This document shows, piece after piece, positions 8,207 through 13,959 of a stretch of 13,959 nt of DNA. The stretch lies in contig JAUHYS010000024.1 in NCBI GenBank assembly GCA_030426445.1, forward strand, positions 1 through 13,959, written 5' to 3'. This DNA comes from a bacterium (lineage in GTDB: Bacteria; UBA10199; DSSB01). A model generated the notes under the pieces. It was not told where the DNA came from. It did not search any database and saw only the letters and a program-made list of their open reading frames with translations. A program made the position numbers and the translations under genes. Position 1 is the stretch's first letter; the number at the start of each line of letters is the position of its first letter.

Positions 8207-9049
8207 TTAATTTTTGATAACTTTAAGATGGTCTTTCTGTGTCTGAACATTTTGTCGACTTAAAATGGTCGAATTTCTAGTTTGATGAGGGCGAAGCCTT
8301 AAATAAATTTCTTCAAATAAACCTGACATCATATAAATCACTGCTATCACAAAAATCATTAATGAAGGCAAACTTGCCACAAAAAACAGAGTCACTGCAA
8401 CTAAAACCAAAGCAAAAAAAGATTGTTTACGGTTAAGCTTTAAGGTTTTGAAACTACTGTAGCGAACATTGCTGACCATAAGAAGAGCGAGCACAATGAC
8501 CATGATAAAAAATAAATAGTCGTATAAATAAATTTGCTCACCTACACGTATGTTCTTTAAAAAATTTTCCTGAAACATAATAAAAGCAACCATCACAGCT
8601 GCTGCAGGTGGAATGGGAAGCCCTTGAAAATGCTTTTTTTCAACATTGTCACTTTGTACATTATAACGGGCCAGCCTTAAGGCTCCACATGCAAAAAAAA
8701 GAAAAGCTGCCGCCCAACCAAATTTTTCTAAATAACGCAAAGACCAGGTATAAGCCAGCAAAGCTGGAGCCAATCCAAAACTAGACAAGTCACAAAGTGA
8801 ATCATATTCGATTCCAAAATCACTGTGAGTTTTGGTTAAACGTGCGACCCTTCCATCTAAAAGGTCGAAGACTCCAGCGAGTAAAATAAACCAAGCTGCA
8901 CGAGTAAATTCTCCGTTAATTGCATTAATGATAGCAAAAAAACCGCAGAATAGTGAAGCCGTGGTAATTAAATTTGGAAGTAAATATATTCCGCGCCGTA
9001 TGCCTTCTCGTGATCGAAAATTTTTTTTTGAAAAATCTTTTTTTTTCAT
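8207..9049 (-). CDS. pssA: CDP-diacylglycerol--serine O-phosphatidyltransferase
   Basis: PssA makes phosphatidylserine from CDP-diacylglycerol and serine, the first committed step to phosphatidylethanolamine, in the inner membrane. The 280-residue protein is of the integral-membrane CDP-alcohol phosphatidyltransferase type. It has the complete metal-binding signature DGRVAR, eight residues, G, three residues, D, three residues, D (within DLLDGRVARLTKTHSDFG and IEYDSLCD). The N-terminus is strongly basic, with RGIYLLPNLITTASLFCGFF as the first membrane segment. Several further hydrophobic segments follow, including YLFFIMVIVLALLMVS and FFALVLVAVTLFFVASLPSL. The last 30 or so residues are a hydrophilic tail. 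It lies 51 bp after ilvN and 16 bp before the ribbon-helix-helix gene. The decarboxylase gene psd, often adjacent in related gene orders, is not here. No strong ribosome site precedes the ATG. Confidence 0.95.
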   Translation of the reverse strand: MKKKDFSKKNFRSREGIRRGIYLLPNLITTASLFCGFFAIINAINGEFTRAAWFILLAGVFDLLDGRVARLTKTHSDFGIEYDSLCDLSSFGLAPALLAYTWSLRYLEKFGWAAAFLFFACGALRLARYNVQSDNVEKKHFQGLPIPPAAAVMVAFIMFQENFLKNIRVGEQIYLYDYLFFIMVIVLALLMVSNVRYSSFKTLKLNRKQSFFALVLVAVTLFFVASLPSLMIFVIAVIYMMSGLFEEIYLRLRPHQTRNSTILSRQNVQTQKDHLKVIKN

Positions 9050-9100
9050 ATGATTTAAAGAAAGTCATTCTTTGAGATTGAATGGGAATGAAAAAGCCGC

Positions 9101-9640
9101 TTACTCATTTATCTCATTGATATCTGCAGAATAAAAGGCCTCTTCATGCCCTCCCTTTTGCATTGCGATATTACCCGTACGAACGGTCTCTAATATTTTA
9201 AAAGATTTTAAAGCAGCCAAAATTTCTTCGGTGACTTCGTGTTCTTTCACAAATTCTAAGGTCAGGATCTTGCCTTGGTAATCATCGACAATGCGACCAC
9301 CGTACTCCTCTAAAATAGCAAAAACTTTTTCTTTTTGGGAGCTATCAATGCTGACTTTAACCAGCATGAGTTCACATCTCACACAGTCTTCGTCAGAGAG
9401 GTCTTGAACTTTTAACACATCGACCAGACGATATAGTTGTTTGACGATTTGTTCAATAATGCGCTCATGTCCATGAGTCACCAAGGTCACTCGGCTGATT
9501 TTAGAGTTTTCAGTAGGAGCCACTGCAAGGGCATCGATATTAAAACCACGAGCTGCAAACATGCCTGCAATACGCGCTAGAACACCAAATTCATTTTCGA
9601 CCAAAACCGTAATGGTATGCTTAGAATAGTTATCTTCCAT
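9101..9640 (-). CDS. ilvN: Acetolactate synthase small (regulatory) subunit
   Basis: This is the regulatory subunit of acetohydroxyacid synthase; it activates the large subunit and carries valine feedback inhibition. The 179-residue protein has an N-terminal ACT domain, ITVLVENEFGVLARIAGMF followed by ARGFNIDALAVAPTE, and a C-terminal ACT-like domain with ELMLVKVSI and IVDDYQGKILTLEF. Gly19 and Asn34 align with E. coli IlvH Gly14 and Asn29, where changes cause valine resistance, so the valine site looks intact. It is slightly longer than E. coli IlvH (163) because of its C-terminal end. A good ribosome site (AGGAAGG) lies just ahead of ATG 9640, among the better ones in this operon. It follows ilvB by 21 bp, as expected for subunits made together. 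It could equally be named ilvH. Confidence 0.97.
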   Translation of the reverse strand: MEDNYSKHTITVLVENEFGVLARIAGMFAARGFNIDALAVAPTENSKISRVTLVTHGHERIIEQIVKQLYRLVDVLKVQDLSDEDCVRCELMLVKVSIDSSQKEKVFAILEEYGGRIVDDYQGKILTLEFVKEHEVTEEILAALKSFKILETVRTGNIAMQKGGHEEAFYSADINEINE

Positions 9641-9661
9641 GAACCTTCCTAGATCAAATCC

Positions 9662-11362
9662 TTAAGCTAGAACAATATCACTGACTGCGCCTCCTGCTGG
9701 CACCATCGGGTATACGTTATCTTCTAAAGTAGTGACAAAGTCAATGACAACCGGTCGGTCCGTGACTTGAAGAGCTTGTTGGATTACCTTATCGACATCA
9801 CCCTTGACTTGCGCGCGCAAGCCAACGGCTCCATAACTTTCTGCGAGTTTAACAAAATCTGGAAGCACTTTCATTTCGACTTCGGAATAGCGATGGTCGT
9901 AGAAAAGTTCCTGCCATTGTCGCACCATACCTAAAAAACGATTATTTAAAATAGCAATAATGACTGGAGTTTTCCATTCGATTGCTGTCGCAAGTTCTTG
10001 GATGTTCATTTGAATACTGCCATCACCACTAATACAGATAACCTTTTTTTTGGGATGAGCTAATTGGGCTCCAATCGCTGCAGGAAATCCATAGCCCATG
10101 GTCCCTAATCCACCGGAGGTACACCAGGCATGGGGAGAATCAAAATGATAAAATTGCGCTGTCCACATTTGGTGTTGCCCAACATCAGTCGTCAGAATGG
10201 CTTCACCCTTGGTTAAACGATAAAAACGGTCGATAACATATTGAGCCGTGATGTCTTTTTCGCCTTGTTCATAAGTCATAGGCGCCTTTTTTTGCCAGTC
10301 TCGTATCTGTTGCCACCAGGAATCGATTTGCTGATGATATTGAGTTAAAGTGTTTTCATCTTTCTTGACAATTTTTAAAAGCGCTTTCAAACTTTGTTTA
10401 ACATCCCCAATTAAAGGGATTTCGATATCTACACATTTACCAATATTACCTGGGTCAATATCCAAGTGAATTTTTTGACTGTGCTTGGAAAATTCAGATA
10501 GCTTTCCTGTAACCCGGTCGTCAAAACGGGCTCCAATAGAAAAAAGCACATCACAATCGGTTATCGCCATATTGGCAAAATAGGTCCCGTGCATCCCTAA
10601 CATACCCAAACTTTGTTCGTCGGTTCCTGGAAAGGCCCCTAAACCCATTAAGGTCATGGCAACAGGAATTTTAGTCAGACGAGCCAGTTCCATCAGCTCC
10701 AGAGAAGCCTGTGAAAGGACGGTCCCACCTCCTACGTAAAGTAAGGGTTTACGTGCTTGCTTGAGCAATTCCCATGCTTGTTGTATTTTATCAGCATCCG
10801 CTTCACTATACAGACGGCGCTTACGAATTTTAATCTGATCGCGAGGAAGATATTCGCATTCGTGCTCTTGAATGTCTTTAGGTAAATCAATCAAAACGGG
10901 ACCTGGTCGCCCTGAACTTGCCAAAAAGAAAGCTTCTTTGACAATGCGCTGTAAATCCCGGACATCTTTAACCAGATAATTGTGCTTGGTACAGGAACGC
11001 GTAATACCCACAACATCGGCCTCTTGAAACGCGTCGTTGCCAATGGCAAAAGAATGCACTTGACCCGAAATCACTACCATTGGAATCGAATCCATATAAG
11101 CCGTTGCCAAACCCGTTACTGCATTGGTGGCACCAGGGCCAGATGTGACCAAGGCAACACCCGGTCGATTGGACACACGCGCATAACCGTCTGCAGCATG
11201 TACAGCCGCCTGTTCATGTCGAACCAAAACATGATGGATATCCGAACTTTTAAAAAGTTCGTCATAAACATGAAGAATGGCTCCCCCGGGATAACCAAAA
11301 AGAAGATCGACCCCCTCATCTTTAAGAGCCTCAATTAAAATGCGTGCGCCTCTGTATTTCAT
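9662..11362 (-). CDS. ilvB: Acetolactate synthase large (catalytic) subunit
   Basis: This is the thiamine-diphosphate-dependent catalytic subunit of acetohydroxyacid synthase, the first common step of valine, leucine and isoleucine synthesis. The complete 566-residue protein has the N-terminal pyrimidine-binding domain with FGYPGGAILHVYDEL and the catalytic Glu50 in RHEQAAVHAADGYAR. A central FAD-type domain contains GARFDDRVTGK and LDIDPGNIGK. The C-terminal diphosphate-binding domain contains GGLGTMGYGFPAAIGA and the ThDP motif that runs from GDGSIQMN to ILNN. It ends NVYPMVPAGGAVSD, as the family does. It heads the long minus-strand operon. Its leader (11363-11584) contains an intrinsic terminator, so expression is probably controlled by attenuation or readthrough. 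There is no clear Shine-Dalgarno sequence before ATG 11362. No ilvC or ilvD is adjacent. Confidence 0.98.
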   Translation of the reverse strand: MKYRGARILIEALKDEGVDLLFGYPGGAILHVYDELFKSSDIHHVLVRHEQAAVHAADGYARVSNRPGVALVTSGPGATNAVTGLATAYMDSIPMVVISGQVHSFAIGNDAFQEADVVGITRSCTKHNYLVKDVRDLQRIVKEAFFLASSGRPGPVLIDLPKDIQEHECEYLPRDQIKIRKRRLYSEADADKIQQAWELLKQARKPLLYVGGGTVLSQASLELMELARLTKIPVAMTLMGLGAFPGTDEQSLGMLGMHGTYFANMAITDCDVLFSIGARFDDRVTGKLSEFSKHSQKIHLDIDPGNIGKCVDIEIPLIGDVKQSLKALLKIVKKDENTLTQYHQQIDSWWQQIRDWQKKAPMTYEQGEKDITAQYVIDRFYRLTKGEAILTTDVGQHQMWTAQFYHFDSPHAWCTSGGLGTMGYGFPAAIGAQLAHPKKKVICISGDGSIQMNIQELATAIEWKTPVIIAILNNRFLGMVRQWQELFYDHRYSEVEMKVLPDFVKLAESYGAVGLRAQVKGDVDKVIQQALQVTDRPVVIDFVTTLEDNVYPMVPAGGAVSDIVLA

Positions 11363-11392
11363 AGTTTTTTCTGGGTTTTTTGTGTTAATTTT

Positions 11393-11418
11393 ATAAAAAA
11401 GTGTCGGGGTTCGACACT
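11393..11418 (-). terminator. Intrinsic terminator in the ilvB leader (candidate attenuator)
   Basis: On the minus strand a perfect 7-bp stem AGTGTCG / CGACACT with a 5-base loop AACCC runs directly into TTTTTT. It ends only about 30 bases before the ilvB ATG, which leaves no room for a normal promoter between it and the gene. Any transcript reaching ilvB must therefore pass it. It may end transcripts from the small genes upstream, act as an ilv attenuator, or both. Confidence 0.75.
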
Positions 11419-11437
11419 CCCAATATTTTTTTAAATC

Positions 11438-11464
11438 TTATTTTTTTAGTTTTTTCTCAGTCAC
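11438..11464 (-). CDS. Candidate 8-codon leader peptide upstream of the ilvB terminator
   Basis: On the minus strand AAGGG is followed, with 7-base spacing, by GTG and eight codons reading MTEKKLKK, then TAA. The stop lies about 20 bases before the terminator stem. A short frame with a good ribosome site in this place fits a leader peptide. It is Lys-rich with a single Leu, however, not rich in Ile, Val or Leu as ilv leader peptides are. Chance in A-rich DNA is a fair alternative. Confidence 0.2.
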   Translation of the reverse strand: MTEKKLKK

Positions 11465-11482
11465 GTATCCACCCTTGCTATA

Positions 11483-11511
11483 ATTATAAAAGCACAAAGG
11501 GCTACCTATAT
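11483..11511 (-). promoter_or_regulatory. Candidate promoter for the ilvB operon
   Basis: A perfect -10 hexamer TATAAT lies on the minus strand at 11488-11483, inside the palindrome TATAATTATA. The -35 position 17 bp upstream (ATATAG) is poor, so an activator may be needed or the call may be wrong. The hexamer is flanked by an imperfect inverted repeat: CCCTT at 11472-11476 against AAGGG at 11497-11501. Transcription from here would include the terminator at 11393-11418. Confidence 0.3.
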
Positions 11512-11584
11512 GAGATTCCTTTTGTTAAATAAATCTTATATATAAAGCAAGAAATGATTATTTTTTTAGTTTTTTAAATTTTAA

Positions 11585-11803
11585 TTAACGATATTGACTG
11601 ATAATGCCTTCCATCCGAGTTTTACCAGCTAATTTTGCAATCTGTAGTCGTTTCTTTTCTATTTTTTCTTCCTCATTTAAAAAATGCTTTCGATCTATTT
11701 TCTTTAAGCGTTGCTCAAATTTAAGGTGTTCATTCCAAAGACCTTTTAACTCTGTGTTAGTCTCCATGTTTTCAAAAATAAGCTTTTCATCGCTTTTATT
11801 CAT
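11585..11803 (-). CDS. Small DUF465/YdcH-like coiled-coil protein
   Basis: This is a 72-residue charged, helical protein. The segment LWNEHLKFEQRLKKIDRKHF followed by LNEEEKIEKKRLQIAKLAGK resembles the DUF465 (YdcH) family, where a short helix precedes a PHLSPEEELELKRLKKEKL-like turn and second helix. The family's function is not established. No signal peptide or membrane segment is seen. The start is well supported: AAGGAGGAT lies just upstream of ATG 11803, one of the best ribosome sites in the window, which argues that this small gene is real and well translated. It follows the putative lipoprotein gene on the same strand by 90 bp and precedes the ilvB leader. The family assignment is by pattern recall and moderately sure. 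Confidence 0.7.
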   Translation of the reverse strand: MNKSDEKLIFENMETNTELKGLWNEHLKFEQRLKKIDRKHFLNEEEKIEKKRLQIAKLAGKTRMEGIISQYR

Positions 11804-11893
11804 AGATCCTCCTTCACATTACTTTTTAGTTCATTATTTATTCATATCACGCTTTAAAAAAAGAAAACAGTCATAATTTTTTCCACTTAAAAA

Positions 11894-12178
11894 TTACCAA
11901 GAAAGTGGTTTAGGGCTTGTTTTTTCTTGATGCCCCTCTTCACTAGGCAAAGTTTCAGAATTCTCTTCGCCAAGTGTCTTGGGGGCTTCTTCAGCATGCA
12001 TCTTTTCTTCTTGAGATAGGGCCGGTTTTTCTTCCTGTATGGAAGGTTGAGCTTCTATATTGGTTATTGGGACTTTTTCTTGAGAGTCCAACTCCTTCTT
12101 TTTGCATGAACTGCTCATCCCCAAAAAAATTAAGCCTATTAAAAGAATCCATTTTTTTAAACTTATAAAACTTTTCAT
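11894..12178 (-). CDS. Small putative lipoprotein with a Glu/Pro-rich tail, function unknown
   Basis: This 94-residue protein is not recognised by family. It begins with a typical export signal: basic residues in MKSFISLKK, then the hydrophobic WILLIGLIFLGM and SSSC with Cys25. Cys25 followed by KKK suggests lipidation, but the lipobox is atypical, with Ser instead of Leu at -3. The mature part is about 69 residues, with roughly 15 Glu and 7 Pro and no hydrophobic core, so it is probably disordered. If lipidated it would be tethered to a membrane and extend into the periplasm. The ATG is supported by AGGAG a few bases upstream, and no family member was needed to choose the start. It diverges from the penicillin-binding protein gene, so a cell-envelope role is conceivable but only inferred. 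Confidence 0.65.
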   Translation of the reverse strand: MKSFISLKKWILLIGLIFLGMSSSCKKKELDSQEKVPITNIEAQPSIQEEKPALSQEEKMHAEEAPKTLGEENSETLPSEEGHQEKTSPKPLSW

Positions 12179-12233
12179 TTTTTCTCCTAAAAAACCTCAT
12201 TAAACAAGACCTTTTACATTACATTTCTCTCAA

Positions 12234-12262
12234 ATTATAATCTCAATCTTAGATTGAGTACA
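12234..12262 (-). promoter_or_regulatory. Candidate promoter of the small lipoprotein gene
   Basis: A perfect minus-strand TATAAT lies at 12239-12234, about 56 bases before ATG 12178. The -35 position 17 bp upstream reads TGTACT, a weak match to TTGACA. A 17-base inverted repeat occupies most of the spacer, the usual place for a repressor or MerR-type activator. The call rests on pattern only. Confidence 0.3.
12242..12258. repeat. Perfect inverted repeat, candidate operator
   Basis: CTCAATC at 12242-12248 and GATTGAG at 12252-12258 are exact reverse complements separated by TTA. The repeat falls between the candidate -35 and -10 of the lipoprotein-gene promoter. No U-tract follows closely on either strand, so it is more like a protein-binding site than a terminator. 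The binding protein is unknown. Confidence 0.4.
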
Positions 12263-12435
12263 TAAACTTTTCTATCTAACATCATGGTATTGAATTATCC
12301 ATTGCCAGAGAGAAAATAATTATGCTATTCCCCAACTACTTAATTACTTAAAGGAGTGATGAGGTAACTTAAAAAGAGGTCCCCATAAAAATTTTAAACT
12401 TCAGACCCAATTCATATTATTTTCACATTGTCATG

Positions 12436-12463
12436 TTTGTATTACTTCAACAAAAAATACAAA
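12436..12463. repeat. Inverted repeat in the PBP gene leader
   Basis: TTTGTATT at 12436-12443 pairs exactly with AATACAAA at 12456-12463, with a 12-base loop. It ends 25 bases before the PBP start codon. It is AT-rich and would form a weak RNA hairpin; a DNA-binding site is the alternative. Chance cannot be excluded. Confidence 0.25.
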
Positions 12464-12488
12464 ACCCCACCGATAAGGCATTGATTTT

Positions 12489-13959
12489 ATGACAAAAAAA
12501 CATAAAGGTTTCGGATATTGGATATTAAAATTATTCAAATGGTGTATCTTTATCACCATTTTTTTCTGTATTTTGGGGGCCGCTGGTGGCTTTCTAGCTT
12601 ATTTGTACTTTTCACGGGACCTCCCAAAACTGGACAAAATCGAGGACTATCGTCCTAAGGTCATGTCCGAAGTTTTTGACGACCAAGGCAAAAAAATTGG
12701 CGAATTTTGGATTGAAGACCGGATTTTAACTCCTGTTGATCAAATACCTGATAAATTGATTAAGGCCTTTATTGCTAGCGAAGACGAAAGGTTTTTTGAA
12801 CATAAAGGCGTGGATCCAATCGGAATTGGCCGGGCTTTTATTAGCAACCTACAAAAGGCCCAGGTCAGCCAAGGGGCCTCTACCATTACCCAACAAGTCG
12901 TTAAAAGTTTAGTCCTGACGCCCGAACGCACTTACGAAAGAAAAATCAAAGAAGCCATTCTGGCAACCAAACTGGAACGCAACCTCAATAAAGACCAAAT
13001 CTTATATATCTATCTTAATCAAATTTATTTCGGTAATCGGGCACACGGTGTCAAAGCAGCCGCAAAAAATTACTTTCACAAAGAACTAAAGGAACTCAAT
13101 CTTGCCGAGATGGCCATGATTGCCAGTTTGGCCAAAGGCCCTTCTAAATTTAATCCCATTGTTAACCCTGACCGGGCTCGACGGCGCATGCAATACGTAC
13201 TCAATCGCATGGAAGAACTTCAATTTGTTAAAGCTGAGGAAGCTCAAACCGCTAAAACAATGGAGCTTAAGGTTTACAAAGCAGGTATTGCTAAAGACTT
13301 TAATAAAAAATACCTTCCTTATTTTGTCGAAGGCGTTCGCCGCGAACTCGAGGATAAATATGGAAGTGAAAAACTTAACACCTCGGGTTGGAAAATTTAT
13401 ACCACCGCTAACTTAGAAATGGGACAAAAAGCCCAACAAGCTGTTGCTGAAGGGGTTAAACAGTTTTCAAAAACCTATGGATATCGAGGGCCTCTTAAAC
13501 ACCTTGACTCTGACAAAGACATCGAAACTTTTTTACATGAGCAAAATGCACGCCTTTTGGACGAACAAAATGCCATTAATTACTTTCAGGAAGCGAAAAA
13601 AATTCAAGAGGCTCAAAAACAACCCGCGAAACTCTTTGAAAACCGAACTTACGAAGCAGTCATAGTTGCAGTCACTTCAGGAAACCTTGAAGTCAAGGTG
13701 GGTTATCATAAAGCCAGCATTGCTTCCAAAGAATGGATTTGGGCAAAAAGGCCGGCTCGTGGAAAGAAAGCTTGGACTCCACAAACTGGGGATGTCGTCG
13801 AAGTCAGACTAGCTAATGTTTCCAATAAAAAAGAAAACGAAGCTACTGCTAATGCGCTCAATGTAAACTCTCCTCTTAAATTGACACTTTTTCAAACACC
13901 CGAGGTGGAAAGCGCCCTCTTTTCATATGAGCCCTTTACCGGAGAAGTCAAAGCGATTG
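12489..13959 (+). CDS. Class A penicillin-binding protein (PBP1A type), N-terminal 490 residues (3' end outside window)
   Basis: This bifunctional enzyme polymerises lipid II into glycan strands (GT51 glycosyltransferase) and cross-links them (transpeptidase) at the outer face of the inner membrane. A short basic tail and a membrane anchor (about 18-41) are followed by the GT51 domain. Catalytic Glu98 lies in SEDERFFEHKGVDPIG, with QGASTITQQVVKSL, RKIKEAILATKLERNLNKD, ILYIYLNQIYFGNRAHGVKA and LAEMAMIASLAKGPSKFNP following. After about residue 300 come the linker and an OB-like insert (YEAVIVAVTSGNLEVKVG), a PBP1A feature. The window ends before the transpeptidase SxxK, SxN and KTG motifs, so cross-linking activity cannot be checked. 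ATG 12489 is the first start after an in-frame TAA at 12474; a TAAGG lies ten bases upstream. The frame is open and undisturbed to the edge. mrcA or ponA would be the usual name, not assigned because the protein is partial. Confidence 0.95.
   Translation, partial: MTKKHKGFGYWILKLFKWCIFITIFFCILGAAGGFLAYLYFSRDLPKLDKIEDYRPKVMSEVFDDQGKKIGEFWIEDRILTPVDQIPDKLIKAFIASEDERFFEHKGVDPIGIGRAFISNLQKAQVSQGASTITQQVVKSLVLTPERTYERKIKEAILATKLERNLNKDQILYIYLNQIYFGNRAHGVKAAAKNYFHKELKELNLAEMAMIASLAKGPSKFNPIVNPDRARRRMQYVLNRMEELQFVKAEEAQTAKTMELKVYKAGIAKDFNKKYLPYFVEGVRRELEDKYGSEKLNTSGWKIYTTANLEMGQKAQQAVAEGVKQFSKTYGYRGPLKHLDSDKDIETFLHEQNARLLDEQNAINYFQEAKKIQEAQKQPAKLFENRTYEAVIVAVTSGNLEVKVGYHKASIASKEWIWAKRPARGKKAWTPQTGDVVEVRLANVSNKKENEATANALNVNSPLKLTLFQTPEVESALFSYEPFTGEVKAI

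Larger units (their letters stand above)
12179..12488. other. 310-bp divergent intergenic region between the lipoprotein gene and the PBP gene
   Basis: This AT-rich stretch holds no gene I can support. It contains a candidate minus-strand promoter with an embedded inverted repeat (12234-12262) and a second inverted repeat near the PBP start (12436-12463). An AAGGAG at 12351 is followed too closely by ATG AGG TAA to be a credible gene. I could not assign a convincing plus-strand promoter for the PBP gene. Confidence 0.6.

Noticed and set aside
8191..8250. N-terminal extension of the ribbon-helix-helix protein
   Set aside because: The added 20 residues come from the out-of-frame 3' end of pssA and show no family character.
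9055..9100. Hairpin AAAGAA / TTCTTT between ilvN and pssA as a terminator
   Set aside because: The stem has almost no G-C pairs and no adjacent U-tract, so it would not stop transcription reliably.
11462..11476. T-box-like AGGGTGG in the ilv leader
   Set aside because: Only the first seven bases match the T-box consensus; the following ACCGCG part is absent. The leader is too short for a specifier stem, and the motif does not overlap the terminator stem.
12351..12367. Minimal frame ATG AGG TAA after AAGGAG
   Set aside because: Only two bases separate the ribosome site from the ATG and the frame has two codons; chance is more likely.
13120..13416. 98-codon open frame inside the PBP gene
   Set aside because: It is an out-of-frame shadow of the conserved GT51 domain, whose own frame is uninterrupted.

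Overview
The window is chromosomal housekeeping sequence from a Gram-negative bacterium. The evidence is a TonB-dependent outer-membrane receptor, a bifunctional class A penicillin-binding protein and a putative lipoprotein. The DNA is AT-rich, with long A/T runs and many weak Shine-Dalgarno sites. Gene content and order (ilvB-ilvN-pssA-RHH gene-lepA-lepB) suggest a member of the former Deltaproteobacteria (for example Bdellovibrionota or relatives). That placement is inference; no rRNA or marker search was possible. I see no tRNA, rRNA, insertion sequence, prophage or CRISPR array.

Layout, left to right. (1) 1-4217, minus strand: a BtuB-like TonB-dependent receptor gene followed after only 2 bp by dnaE (DNA polymerase III alpha), which runs off the left edge. 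(2) 4218-4427: divergent intergenic region with a candidate promoter and an inverted repeat. (3) 4428-5243, plus strand: a FetB/UPF0014 membrane protein gene with no ATPase partner in view. (4) 5286-11362, minus strand: a tightly packed run ilvB, ilvN, pssA, a small ribbon-helix-helix gene, lepA and lepB. lepB carries an apparent one-base deletion that puts its catalytic Ser and Lys in different frames. (5) 11363-11584: the ilvB leader, containing a clear intrinsic terminator between the nearest plausible promoter and ilvB, which suggests attenuation. (6) 11585-12178, minus strand: a DUF465-like small protein gene and a small putative lipoprotein gene. (7) 12179-12488: divergent intergenic region with two inverted repeats. 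(8) 12489-13959, plus strand: a class A penicillin-binding protein gene (PBP1A type), cut by the right edge.

The large minus-strand run joins branched-chain amino acid synthesis (IlvB/IlvN acetolactate synthase), phosphatidylserine synthesis (PssA), translation (LepA/EF4) and removal of signal peptides from exported proteins (LepB). The clearest anomalies are the lepB frameshift and the terminator-containing ilvB leader. The rest is mostly ordinary core genome, and I found no convincing novel multi-gene system.
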